Assembly: GCA_027257055.1 (NCBI GenBank)
Contig: JAPVLO010002557.1
Span: 124,001 to 188,000 of the forward strand
Direction of reading: 5' to 3'
Source of the DNA: Cephalopachus bancanus
Lineage: Eukaryota > Chordata > Mammalia > Primates > Tarsiidae
Length of the DNA: 64,000 nucleotides
Of this stretch, positions 45,726 through 56,140 are shown piece after piece (within the stretch, counting starts at the first letter, position 1; every line of letters starts with the position of its first letter). The translations under genes and the position numbers were made by a program. The notes below the pieces were generated by a model. That model was not told the DNA's origin and ran no database searches. It was given only the letters and a program-made list of their open reading frames with translations.

Positions 45726-46440
45726 ATGAGGAAGCAGGAGAGTGCCTCATCGTCAGGACTCTGTGGAAGGTGCCTCTGGACCAGGCACTTGAAGCACTGC
45801 CAGCAGCAGAAGTTCCCATAGACATTCTTGGAGTTACAGGAGTCTTCCAATGGGCCCTTGACCTGAGAGGGGACTAGGCTGCTGTCCCCAGGAACTACGT
45901 GGAGCTGTGCATCCCTTGTTTCACAGAGACACAATGGGGGCCAGCAAGGCAGGTGGTGGTGCTGCTGGAGGAGAGCAGCCTGGGAACTGGTCTCTTTTAC
46001 TGGCATGGGTTCCCCTCCTGCTCCCTCATGACTGGGGCAGGCATAAGGGTCTCCACAAGTGATGCTGGGGGATACACACTGCCCTGCAGAGGGCCTCTGG
46101 GCACACCAGCTGGGGGAAGGGGGCTGAGGCAAGGTGAAGGTCTGCAACTGAGGGGGTCCTTTCAGTCCCACTTCTGCCCTGACCTTGACAATGGCATTGA
46201 GAGCCCCAGCCCCGCTCAAGCTACTGCCACCCTCTGATGCCACTAGAGGTGGCTGGGAAAAGCAGACAGCATCAGAGGGCTGTCCAGAGGAAGTGCTGTA
46301 AGCCATGAGGGGTGTTGGGTTGTGTGCACTGGGAAGCCCGGGTGCTGGGCTGGGAGCAGGTGGGGCAAAGGGCAGAGCCGTGAAAGGAGACAGGGAGACA
46401 CCAGGGATCAGGAACATGTTTGGTCCCAGCACTGGACCAG
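45726..46440 (-). pseudogene. NUTM2: NUTM2-like large exon (exon 2), still open
   Basis: The acceptor is tctctgtag before 46440 and the donor gtgagc follows 45726. The frame stays open across about 238 codons. The beginning is Pro/Ala-rich (SPFTALPFAPPAPSPAPG), and the end contains DSCNSKNVYGNF and HLPQSPDDEALSCFL, strongly like the corresponding exon of primate NUTM2 proteins. The interior is low-complexity and Pro/Ser-rich, as is usual for the family. An open frame also extends upstream of the acceptor to 46894, but that part shows no family similarity and I treat it as intron. Confidence 0.85.
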
Positions 46441-48737
46441 CTACAGAGACAAAGGAGAGGTTGAATGGAGTGGGAGACCAGGCAGCCATGAGAGATTTCT
46501 GGCTTCCCATCATCCCTGGGGAATCAGTGAAGAACTCATGGGTAAGGGCCATGTGGATGGGAAGAATGTAATGTGAAGATGTTGCTAAGTGAATTGGACA
46601 CTCTGTTTCTCCAGTCGAGTTATTCCACTGGAGAACATGGTGCAGGTCACCAAGACTCCCTACTGTGTCTACAAGAAGAAACACCCAAGCCTTCCCTACC
46701 TCCTGAGGGCCTCCCAAGCGTGTCCCTGGCAGACACCCGCCAGCCTCATAGGTGTCTCCCAAGCCAGGGATCAGGGGTGTCTCTAGGCGGTCAAGCTCAC
46801 CAGCAGGTGAGGGACCCCCGCCCATGCAGTTCTTGGCAACCTGAAGCCTGTTGGATGGAGCCTGCAGGTTCAGAATTTTATGGCCCAGTTTCACCTCAGT
46901 CTCCCTTTTCCTGGGGCTTATAGAGTTCTCTCTCTTTCTTTCCTTACCTCACACACCAAACAAAAGCACTAGAAGGAAATCTTTCCCAAGCCAGTGTCTT
47001 GGAGGCAGGAGCCTCCAAGATCATCTAATGCTGCACCATAGCAAGCGTGCATGGGGTACTGGTCAGAATTGGGCTCTCCTGTCCCCAGGACACTGTGACC
47101 CCTACAGCCACTCAGGAAGCCTGTCACAGGAAGCAGGTCTGTGATGCAGGGGTGGACTTCCCTGAGAAACTGTCACTTCACAGCCAACAATAGCTGCATG
47201 CGACCAGGAAACATGTTGCGGCAGGGCTGTCAGGGGAGGTGTGCAGAGATTTTACAGCAGTTGCTCATGTCAGAATAGGGCATGGAAAAAGAGCCCATCT
47301 GTGGTCCTTCTTTCTTGAGCTCCTAATAAGGGAAAGACACAACCCAGGGAGAAGCACATATGAGTCAGGGTCAGGTCAGACCAAGTTGTGTGAAACCCAC
47401 CCCTAATCACTAAGAACTCTGGAAGTTTCTGGTCACAATACAGCAAGGTCCACATTAATCAGGACACGTGTCTTAACCTAATGCTAAAACTAGGAGATCA
47501 TGTTGCAGATTGTGTGCTCCTCTCCTTCTACTGAAAAGAGAAGAGGCCTTCAGAACCTTCTATTGAAGACCAACCACATACCACATCTGTTCCCCACTCA
47601 TGAGTAGAGAGGAAACAGGAGCAAAGTCTTCATCTCCATAGGGAAGCCAAGAGTAGAGTGTATGCCTTGACCTCGTGGGCCTAAGGAAGTGGATCTGAAA
47701 CCCTGAGAGTCCATGAAAGCTCTTAAAACTCACAACAATAAGGGACGCCAAGCCCTGTGTTGGTTGAATCCCTCCTCAGCTACCCTGACCCTGTTCCACA
47801 GATGCAACAGCTTCTAAGATTGAAAGAGAAGCCATCTCTGGGGGCGTGTAGTTGAGAGGCTCTGCCCCGTGCACTACAGCCTCGACCCTGAAGAGGACAT
47901 GCCATCACCAATGACATCAGAGCTCACCAACCAAGCAGTTTTCTGGCTAAGACAATTTATTGCTATTCTTCCTAAGATTTTGGAAAATCCTGTCCAAATC
48001 TCTCATAACAGTATTTGAGGATGAGTTCGAGATGCCTGAAGACACGACATGGGGCTTATCCCCAGAACCTTCCTTGTGCCACCAGACAACATGATCCCAC
48101 CACTCTCTACAACCAGGCATCTCCGTCCTCCTCTAAATAGCTGTCCTCCCTGACTACAGGTTGCCAGGGGCTTATGGTGTGAGATGTTCTTGAGGAAGTC
48201 CAGTACTCCCTTCTTCCTCAACTTCAGCCCAATTGGTTGTTCCCAGAGGCACTGTCGAATTCGATTTCCCAAGTATTTGAGGGGTAGGATGGAGTCTGAC
48301 AATAGTCCCTAGATCCTAGAGGCTAACCTCTTTCTAATGCCATCCCCAAAGGCTGGGCACTCATCACAGCTGTCAGCCTCCACAATGACAAAAGTCAAGG
48401 ACAGGTCCCAGAGAGAGTCCACACTTAGAAGATGCTCCTGAGTTCAAGCAAATCAGGAACAAATTTGAAATTAAACAGGAGAATGTGGGACTACAGGCAT
48501 TCTGTAGTGGAGGAGTGGGGGACAGTTGGGCCTGGGTGGGGGTAGGAGACATTCCATGCAGGGCTCTGGCAGGTAGGCCTTCCATTTGCACATGGGCAGC
48601 CTGGTTGGCATGTTCCTCTTCAGGTGACTTTGAAATTGCTCTTCAGATTCACCGTATAAAGGGTTTACTTGATGGATCCTTTACTTCCAGTCTTCACCAA
48701 TAAACCTATTTTTGTGCCCCTCAATACACCCTGCTCA
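46441..48737. other. Unrecognised sequence upstream of NUTM2-like exon 2
   Basis: On the transcript strand of the pseudogene this would be the first intron and possibly exon 1. I find no convincing exon, RNA gene or repeat. A minus-strand frame extends to 46894 but is not conserved-looking. Confidence 0.45.
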
Positions 48738-49032
48738 GCCGGGCTTGGTGGCTCAGCCTGTAATCCCGCGCCTTTGGGAGGCTGAGGTGAGTGGATTGCC
48801 TGAGCCCGCAGGTTCGAGACCCATCTGGACAGCGACACTTCATCTCTACAATAAATCAAAAAATCAGTCGGGCGTTGTAGCACGTGCCTGTAATTCTGGC
48901 TACTTGGAAGGCTGAGGCAGAAGGATCGCCAGAGCCCAGCAGGTTGAGGCTGCAGTGGCCAGGAATGGCCACTGCACTCCAGTCTGGGTGACAGAGTGAG
49001 ACTCCAACTCAAAAAACAAACAAACAAAAAAA
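48738..49032 (+). mobile_element. Dimeric Alu-type SINE
   Basis: A complete element with both arms: a left arm with tgtaatcccgcgcctttggg, a right arm ending in gactccaactc, and a tail aaaaaacaaacaaacaaaa to about 49032. It is nearly undamaged and useful as a consensus reference for this SINE subfamily. Flanking duplication is unclear. Confidence 0.93.
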
Positions 49033-50373
49033 CATGTTCCAGTAGCTCTGCTGACACAGTCATAGTGTCTGTCCTGGAAATGAAGCTGCTCCCTTTGTAT
49101 CTGTAGGCTAGAGTCCTAGAATGAGACAGCATACCATTTCTTACAATTAAGCATACCCAAAGGAACAGACTGTCTAGAGTCACCAAATATAAATAAAGAA
49201 CACCAAGTTGAATTTGCACTTCAAATAAATGATGAATTTTAGACAAGCAATGAATACCCTCCAAGTAGTTTTTGAAGTATGCGTTTGCTAAAAAAATCTG
49301 TTATTTACCTGTGCTATTTATACTCCCCTGCAAACTTGCATTTTATCTGGTAACTCTGCCAAAAAAGTGTTAAATATTAACCTTAAATCATTTTCAATCT
49401 TTAAATTTATATAAGAGGGGTGGTGAGGCAAAATCTTGTAATTCGGACATTGTAGAAAGTCAGGCTTCTTTGCAGCTTTCCCTCCTTCCCAGATCAGTCA
49501 ACCAACTCTTTCCCAAGATTATAACTCATTGATTTGACTTAGGATTTAAATGAATTTTTTTCTGGACCAGCAACATACAAACTGCACTGTGGAAAAAATT
49601 GATCTGCTCAATTCTGAAATCACTTTTGTATTTGATTAGAATTCTAGGCTCCAGGAGTTGATATAACAAAATTAGCCCAAAGATTAATTTGTAAAAACTG
49701 GTTTGGTAGGCAGTGGTTAACAGACCTCTGGACTAGCTCCCACTGCCCAGAAAAAAACATCTCTGGACAGGAATCACCTCCTTTAGAAGACAGGTGCTGT
49801 TGCACTGGGAAGGTTTAAGGATGGTGTGGTACCGTGCCTGTGTCCTCTAAAACTCTGTCTCTGCACTTGGAGGCTCATAGCAGGGGTTGATGTCAGGGCC
49901 CTTCAAAGTTATACTGTGTAGTGGGAAAAGATACTAATCCTGCAAATGAGCAGAACTCAGATATGATGAATAAAGTGTTTTCTGAGCAACTACAAGCCCA
50001 AGTCAATGAACTAATTCTGTACTTTTTTTTTCACTGCCAACTGAAATTCTTCACTATGTTACAGAGTGGGAGGTGGAGGAAGGTGAATTTGTTCCCTTCC
50101 TGCCTGCTGGAATCCAATGATGGAAACTTCAGACAGACCAGAAAAACCGGGCATGCTAGTTTTTGAAAAGTATGAACAGCAGGCAAAGATGTGCAGTTCA
50201 AAGAGCATGAGGACCCGCCCTGATGGGGGGGGCACTGTGTTAGGAGAAACCTTTAGAAAGTTTTCCCCAAGGGCATAATGTAAGTGCATGGGTGAAGGTC
50301 TGGAACACTGACAACACTGAGTGGTCTTTCAAGGAGGGATGGTCGTGAAGGTTCAATGAAGGGGATCCGCCTC
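49033..50373. other. Unrecognised AT-rich sequence
   Basis: It contains no open frame of note and no repeat that I can name. The short frame at 49921-50166 has no recognisable domain. Confidence 0.5.
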
Positions 50374-50875
50374 TGTTGTGACGGGAGTGGGAGGAAGAAG
50401 TCGTCAACACGCAGAGGGTCAGATTAGGAGTCATTTAATGAAGCCGGCGACTGAGAGGGGGCTCATGCCTCCAGAAACTCTCATCCCCGAATGAAGCAGA
50501 GAGAGGCTTCATAAAGGCAAAAACCGCTGAGTGGGCTACATGGCATGGGGTGCAAACATAAGGTACATTAGGCTACATAGCATGGGGCACAAACTTAAGG
50601 AACACTAAAATCATGAGGAAAGCAAAATGTTCAAACGTCTACAGATAAATGCAGAACTTATGGTTGGGGAGTTTCCAATGTGTCAGGGAAACAAGGGTGT
50701 AGGCCCCTAATTACGGGAGGGTTACAACTTATGATTATAGGAATGTTATGTAGGGGGTCATTTTTAGGTTAAAGCAGCTAAAATGGTGGACCTGTTACAA
50801 AAGAAAAGTACTTATGTCAAACAGCTTATTACAAGCTACTATAGGTTTTACAGGTACTTCACCTGATTCCAAGCA
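50374..50875 (-). repeat. Probable ERV1-type solo LTR (antisense)
   Basis: On the minus strand the text begins near tgaagtacctg (about 50861). It carries a U3-like region, then a gcctttatgaagcctctctc stretch and a gggggctcatgcctcc-type region (seen on the plus strand at 50459). The terminal part ends ...cgtcacaaca at 50374. Inner features (attaaatgactcc near the putative U5) resemble gammaretrovirus-like LTRs. No internal genes are next to it, hence solo LTR. The boundaries and class are by eye and uncertain. Confidence 0.5.
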
Positions 50876-50934
50876 GCCTCCGAGGCCCACTAGGCGTCAT
50901 TTACTACCCCCTTCTTGTCGGGCCCTTTGAACCT

Positions 50935-51560
50935 GGGGCCTCCAGTCCAGCGCGCATGCGCATATCTCCAAATGAGGGCGAGGCTTGCGTGTGTCCTCTA
51001 CTCCAACTGCTTCCAGCGTCCTTTGCAGGCGCGGCTTCTCGGTGCTGCCCATGCGAGAGTGAGGATGGTCCCAATGGCCCTAACGCCAAGCAGTTCTGCA
51101 TGAGGTCATGGAAGTTCACACCAGGCGCTTCCGGGTAATGTTGCTGCCCCTGCGATGTTTCTGCTCCCCCGCTTCCATGTGGCTGGAGTTGCCCAGGCCA
51201 CACAGCTCCTGGATACTCGCGCAGGCGGAAACGTGTGACACCCAGGCAGGCTCCTCTGTGACTACAGACCTGATGGGATGGGACACTGAGTAACGGAGTG
51301 GGGTTTGCCGTGTATCACGAGTCTGTCTCCTACACTCCGAATTACTCGAAAGCTTCAGGAAAAGGCGGTCAGGATGTGAAACCCAGGATCCAGCCAGCCT
51401 AGCGGCGGGAGCAAGCCCCTCCACGACCCAGGTCGGGGCTCTGGCTTCCTGTGGGCGGGGCTTATTCTTGGAGGGCGGAGCTCAGCCCTGGAGGCTGGAG
51501 GGCAACCAGACGCCAGGCTTCTCGGTCTCTCCGTACAGTACGGACACCTGCCGGTTGTGG
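50935..51560. promoter_or_regulatory. CpG-rich segment, candidate ancestral NUTM2-like promoter
   Basis: CpG density rises sharply compared with both sides. The palindrome gcgcatgcgc (about 50952-50961) is a perfect NRF1-type site. Near 51126 cttccgggt is an ETS-like site, and near 51456 gtgggcggggctt is an Sp/KLF-type GC box. It lies 4.5-5 kb upstream of NUTM2-like exon 2, where a first exon and a divergent antisense transcript would be expected (human NUTM2A and NUTM2B have such antisense transcripts). No exon 1 is proven. Confidence 0.5.
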
Positions 51561-52624
51561 ACGGCCGCTTGTCAACAAAGACGTTTGGGAGACTGTCCCC
51601 CTGTCAGTCCGCTTTGTGGTGGGGCCGTGATGGGGCTGTTGCGCGGTGTCAGGTGGTTTGTCAGGGTCAGCCGACCGATTTCAGCTGCGGCTGTTTCCGC
51701 TGTTCTCTCTGGAGCTGGCTTCCTCCAATAGGAAGGAAACCTCATGGCAGTAACACTGACATGCAGGGCGAATCCCTCCTCCTCCTATCTGTGAGCTTCT
51801 GCTTTTTTCTATGTCTTATTGTAGCCACAGCGAGTTCTTTTCATCTGTCTGTTGGCGGATATTTGACTGTTCCTCCTGTTGGTGGAAACCTGCTGCAGAC
51901 AGCTTTAACGGTCAGTTTGTGTCATGTCTCATATGCGTGCCAGTGCGGCATGACCATCTGCCCCAGTCCATCATGTCCCTTCCTGGGAATTTTGTGGGGA
52001 AGAGACATACGACCAACTCGACAAGTTAGGCCAGGCAGGGAGAAGAGGTAGACAGGCACCCATATTACATTTTTGGAGGTGGTAGAACCCTGCAGTCTGG
52101 CAGGAGTATTATTAAACTAAAGCCTTACAGAAACTTACGCTAAACAAGCTTGGGGCCAGTTAACATGTAACAGACTTCAACTACACAGATAAATTCTACC
52201 CATTGGGGTTACAGCTGAAACATCTGTTTATGGGAGGGTATAACTCTTATTTCTAACTGTGGAGCTGCCTTTGCATGTACACACATTCCTAGGCCAGAAC
52301 AGCACTCGAGGGTGTGCAGTGAGACAGCAGCTAGGTTTATAGGTCTAGAGAAGTGGTGACATTAAGGACATCTGTGAGTCAATGGCAAGTATTATCAATG
52401 GCACATGTTTATCTTTGATGTATTGGGGAACTACTGGAAAATCTAACAATCCAATAAGTTTTCTCCAGTGGCAACACTCTGCCACAGCTTAAATAAACTG
52501 TTATGATGCTATTCTGTGCATTGATACAAAGGAAGCATCATAAATATGATAATGAAATTTTGTTTTGAATAATGAATGCAAGAGTTTTGCAAAGTTCTGA
52601 AACAGAGTTTAACAATTCATAAGG
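51561..52624. other. Unrecognised sequence next to the CpG-rich segment
   Basis: A plus-strand frame at 51557-52051 contains a hydrophobic stretch (LLLLSVSFCFFLCLIVATA) but no known domain and no supporting splice context; probably chance. The rest is AT-rich without recognisable features. Confidence 0.4.
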
Positions 52625-53566
52625 TCTTATAGTTTCTTTTTATTAAATTTATCAATATTTTTATTATGGTATTGTGGGGTACAGTTAAGGGTTAGGTATA
52701 CAAATACATTTCGTTCAGGCACCCTGTTGATAAGAGGTGTTTCCCTGTCCCCAGACAGATGTTTGCTACCGTTAATCCTATCTCCCTCCCCACCCCATTG
52801 TTTCCCACTACTGTCAGTCATTTTCTTATAGTATTACATTGGATGTTCAAGGTCCATTATATGAGTGAGAACATGTGATACTCGGATCTTTGTTTCTGTG
52901 AGAGGTCACTCAGTATTATAGACTCTAGTTCCATCCAGGTTGCTGCGAAATTCATGATTTTGTTCTTTTTTCTGACTGTGTAGTATTCCATTGTGTATAT
53001 GTACCACATTTTTTTAATCCAGTCTTCTTTTGATGGGCAGCATGGTTGCTTCCAGGTTCTTGCTATTGTGAACAATGCTGCGATAAACATATGTGTGCAG
53101 GTATCTTTTTTTTTTTTTGAGTTGGAGTCTCACTCTGTTGCCCAGACTGCAGTGCAGTGGCCGCTTCCAGCCACCACAGCCTCGACCTGCTGGGCTCCGG
53201 CGATCCTTCCGCCTCAGCCTTCCTAGTAGCCGGAATTACAGGCATGCGCTACCATGCCTGGCTGATTTTTTGATTTATTGTAGAGATAAGGTCTTGCTGC
53301 CCAGGCGGATCTCAAACCCGCGGGCTCAGGCAATCCACTCACCTCAGCCTCCCAAAGGTGCGGGATTACAGGCTGAGCCACTGAGCCTGACTAGGTATCT
53401 TTTTTATAGAGTGATTTGAGTTCTTCAGGATATATTCCCAGTAAGGGGATTGCGGGGTCATATGGGAGGTTGATATTTAGAGTTTTTAGGAATCGCCACA
53501 CTGCTTTCCACAGAGGTTGCACTAGTTTACACTTCCCCCAACAGTGTGGAAGTGTTCCCTTTTCGC
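52625..53566 (-). mobile_element. 5'-truncated antisense L1 3' end, split by an Alu
   Basis: On the minus strand this is the last 0.65 kb of an L1: the ORF2 C-terminus (KEDWIKKMWYIYTMEYY) and the 3'UTR ending near 52630 at a T-rich stretch. It is very similar to the 3' end of L1-C (gtggggtacagttaagggtt in both). The 5' truncation point at about 53566 coincides exactly with the outer edge of the inverted repeat. Confidence 0.88.
53112..53392 (-). mobile_element. Dimeric Alu-type SINE (antisense) in the L1 end
   Basis: Poly(T) followed by gagttggagtctcactctg opens the antisense element. The target duplication aggtatctttttt flanks it at 53099-53111 and 53393-53405. Confidence 0.93.
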
Positions 53567-53808
53567 CTTTTCCTCCAATTAGTCTTGCTTAGACCATTCT
53601 GATTTTGGATGAGTTCTGTTCTATTTGGAATTTGGCTGGGGAGAAGGCTTTCCTCTCTGTCTAGGAAATCTCCTGTTTGGTAGAACTCTTCTCCTAGCAG
53701 ACTTCACCCATGAGTTCTGAGTGAAAAGTTGTTTTGTGTTTGTTTGTTTGTTTGTTTTTGTTCCTGTGGGTTGAGTCCTCAGGAAGAAATGTTTTCCTTT
53801 TCCCTTCA
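53567..53808. repeat. Inverted repeat, left arm (about 242 bp)
   Basis: This arm is the near-perfect reverse complement of 53919-54159, starting cttttcctccaa and ending tttcccttca. Differences are few, mostly near the outer end and in the copy number of a gttt/aaac run. The mirrored open frames on the two arms (minus 53621-53818, plus 53893-54102) are the same text read twice and are not genes. Confidence 0.92.
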
Positions 53809-53918
53809 CAAGTTTCATAAAGAGTTATGGGTGTAAATATTTGGAAAGCCCACACAAATGAAGACATCAGCAGAAATTTCATACTTCACTAGATGGGCAA
53901 TAAGCCACCTTCTCCAAC

Positions 53919-54159
53919 TGAAGGGAAAAGGAAAACATTTCTTCCTGAGGACTCAAGTCACAGGAACAAAAACAAACAAACAAACACAAAACAACTTTTC
54001 ACTCAGAAGTCATGGGTGAAGTCTGCTAGGAGAAGAGTTCTACCAAACAGGAGATTTCCTAGACAGAGAGGAAAGCCTTCTCCCCAACCAAATTCCAAAT
54101 AGAACAGAACTCATCCAAAATCAGAAATTTGGTCCAAGCAAGACTCATTGGAGGAAAAG
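53919..54159. repeat. Inverted repeat, right arm
   Basis: This is the partner of the left arm, separated by a spacer of about 110 bp (53809-53918) that shows no symmetry. A transcript across it would fold into a long hairpin. I do not recognise the arm as a named transposon end. Confidence 0.92.
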
Positions 54160-54840
54160 TTGTGACCCACAAAAGCAGGAGGTTCAGAGGGCCCCAGTGT
54201 TAGTACCTGACTCTGTAGTCCCAAGAGCAAGTGATTCTCTCCAAGAAGAGTGATCTTTGGATCCTACTTCTGACACCATGTATGTGGATGCCAAATAAAA
54301 AATTGGGATGAATCTCTAAGTTAAAATTTTGTATTGGGAAAGTGAGGATTGCAATTTGGGGCATACACACAGACTGGGTGGTCTCTAGTATATGTAACAA
54401 ACATCATAAAGAGCAATAACTATTTTGGACATCTTATTTTGAGTAAAGACCTGGAAAAGAGGCAGTAAGAGAGAAAAAAAAAGAACAGACAATGTTGGAG
54501 GTTCTGTAAAAAAAAAAAGGATAAATTTTACATATTTTTTGAAATAAAGTTTGTTGGCACCAGTAAGATTTTTGGGAAGTCGGTAAGCTCTGAGTGATGG
54601 TAATAGATAAAATAGGTAAAACCGATCTTAGAGTTGAAGAAAGTTGTTTCAGTGGCTATTAGTTACAACTGGTTTTTGGTTACAAAGGCAGTATTAGCAG
54701 TCTGGCCCACAGAGAGCATTTTTGGAGAGCTGTTATATGCCCTGAGTTATTTCCCCATTGACCCCTCAGCCTTCATTTTGTTGGGAGTTAGTAGAATGAC
54801 CCAATTTGTATAATCCATCACAGTATGTATATGCAAAGAT
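54160..54840. other. Unrecognised AT-rich sequence
   Basis: It contains A-runs near 54470-54525 and no gene or repeat family that I can name. Confidence 0.5.
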
Positions 54841-56140
54841 TTGGGGCTAGGGGTTCATAATTTGGGGCTTAGAAGAATATTTTACATGTGTTTTTTTCAC
54901 ATGAATGTTGGAAATTTGTGTATGTTCTAATAGCAGGTTTGGAGGGATTATCTATCCATGCATATGCATGAAGTTAGGGATCGTGTATTTTTGGGGGAGT
55001 GCGCAGTCTGTTATATTTGGGAAATGTAGGAAGACCGTTTTTGTATTCAGGGCATGTATAGTTATGTGTTTCTTTTCATGCTTTTTGGGCATTGTGTATG
55101 AGTATTTCAGTGTGTGAGAGCATATCTATGACTCTTTTGTGGAGTTGTAGGATGAATATGTGCAGTTGTAAGGTTAGCTTTATATCAGTCTGTGTTCTGG
55201 AAAGTGGAGGAATTACTTCTGTGTGAGTACCTGTGAGTGTATAATTATGTCTGTACCCATAGTGTGGGTTTGTATCTGTATTTCAGGGTGTGGCATGGTA
55301 TGTTTGCATATTTGTGGTGTAATAGATAATGGTGTGTCTTTTAGGGCAGATGGAGATGTGTATTCAGTTTGTGTGTGGTTTTCCAAAGTACATGGAAATT
55401 TGGATTAATATTTGGGTTTGTAGTTTTCAGTAAGCAGTGAGTGTGTGTATATCTGATAGAAGAATACAGTTCTGTGTTTACACAGGTGAGCGAGAGAAAT
55501 GTATTTTTATGTATTAGAGGTATGTGATACAGCTATTTGTTAGTATTTGGGGATATGGGAGCTGGTTCGTACTAGATTTGGATACTTTGGGATATGGAAG
55601 TGGTTATGTATATTTATAAATGGTATGCTAGAAATATTTCTGTGTGCTAGGCATGTATACTGGTTTGCATGTATATCCTACCACTTACTATTGCATGTAT
55701 ATCCAACAGCAAGTGGATGAATTGTACTAGTATATTTATAGAATACAGGATTTTTAGGAGTAAAGCATATTTCACTGGAGAATATGAGGGCATTTCTACA
55801 TGTGCTTGAGAAGATTTGGAGCATGAATGGGGAGATTATATCCTGAAGATATGGTATTTGGAGCAATGCATATATTCAGGAATTGGTATATGTATGTGTG
55901 TTTATGGGTGTGTGAAAGTTGTGTCTGTATGTTAGAGTGGCATCAGGTTGGTAGCTTGAAATTAGTCATGCTGGAATATTTACACCAGATGAACACCACA
56001 TGTCTATGCTTTCCTGCATCTCAGAGAGCATTTTACTAAACATTTAGCAGCACACCACTGGTGGTGTGTCTGTGTGTGTGCATGTGTATGTGTGCACATG
56101 TGCATGTGTGTGTTTTCAGATGTGTAAGCAGATGTTTGTA
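54841..56140. repeat. G/T-skewed degenerate tract 1
   Basis: About 1.3 kb in which the plus strand is mostly T, G and A with little C. It is rich in gtgtat, tttggg and tatgtg motifs at irregular spacing. It ends in a purer GT-rich run at 56065-56115. It looks like an old, decayed minisatellite or microsatellite expansion. Frames in it are artefacts. Confidence 0.65.

Larger units (their letters stand above)
33472..46440 (-). pseudogene. NUTM2: NUTM2-family (NUT family) unprocessed pseudogene
   Basis: Six exon-like blocks in the order of primate NUTM2 genes lie on the minus strand: 46440-45726, 44826-about 44690, 43848-43724, 43276-43007, 42494-about 42370, and about 34330-33596. Several have usable splice signals (CAG or TAG acceptors, GT donors), so this copy arose by DNA duplication and not through mRNA. 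NUT-family proteins are testis-expressed nuclear proteins; NUTM1 recruits p300-type acetyltransferases, while the role of NUTM2 is poorly known. This copy has a nonsense codon in exon 3, stops in exon 6 and at least two frameshifts in the last exon. A minisatellite and ERV-1 lie between exon 6 and the last exon. The family call comes from remembered sequence; orthology to a specific copy is unknown. Confidence 0.85.

Noticed and set aside
45722..46894. Single 390-codon minus-strand open frame as an intact gene
   Set aside because: Only the part below 46440 resembles NUTM2 exon 2. The upstream part follows a good splice acceptor and looks like intron read-through, and exon 3 brings an in-frame stop.
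51557..52051. 164-codon plus-strand frame with a hydrophobic stretch near the CpG-rich segment
   Set aside because: No known family, weak start context, and overlapping frames of similar length; insufficient support.
53621..54102. Two near-identical predicted proteins on opposite strands (ending RRRVLPNRRFPRQRGKPS)
   Set aside because: They are the same inverted-repeat arm read from each side; no start context, domain or wider conservation supports a gene.
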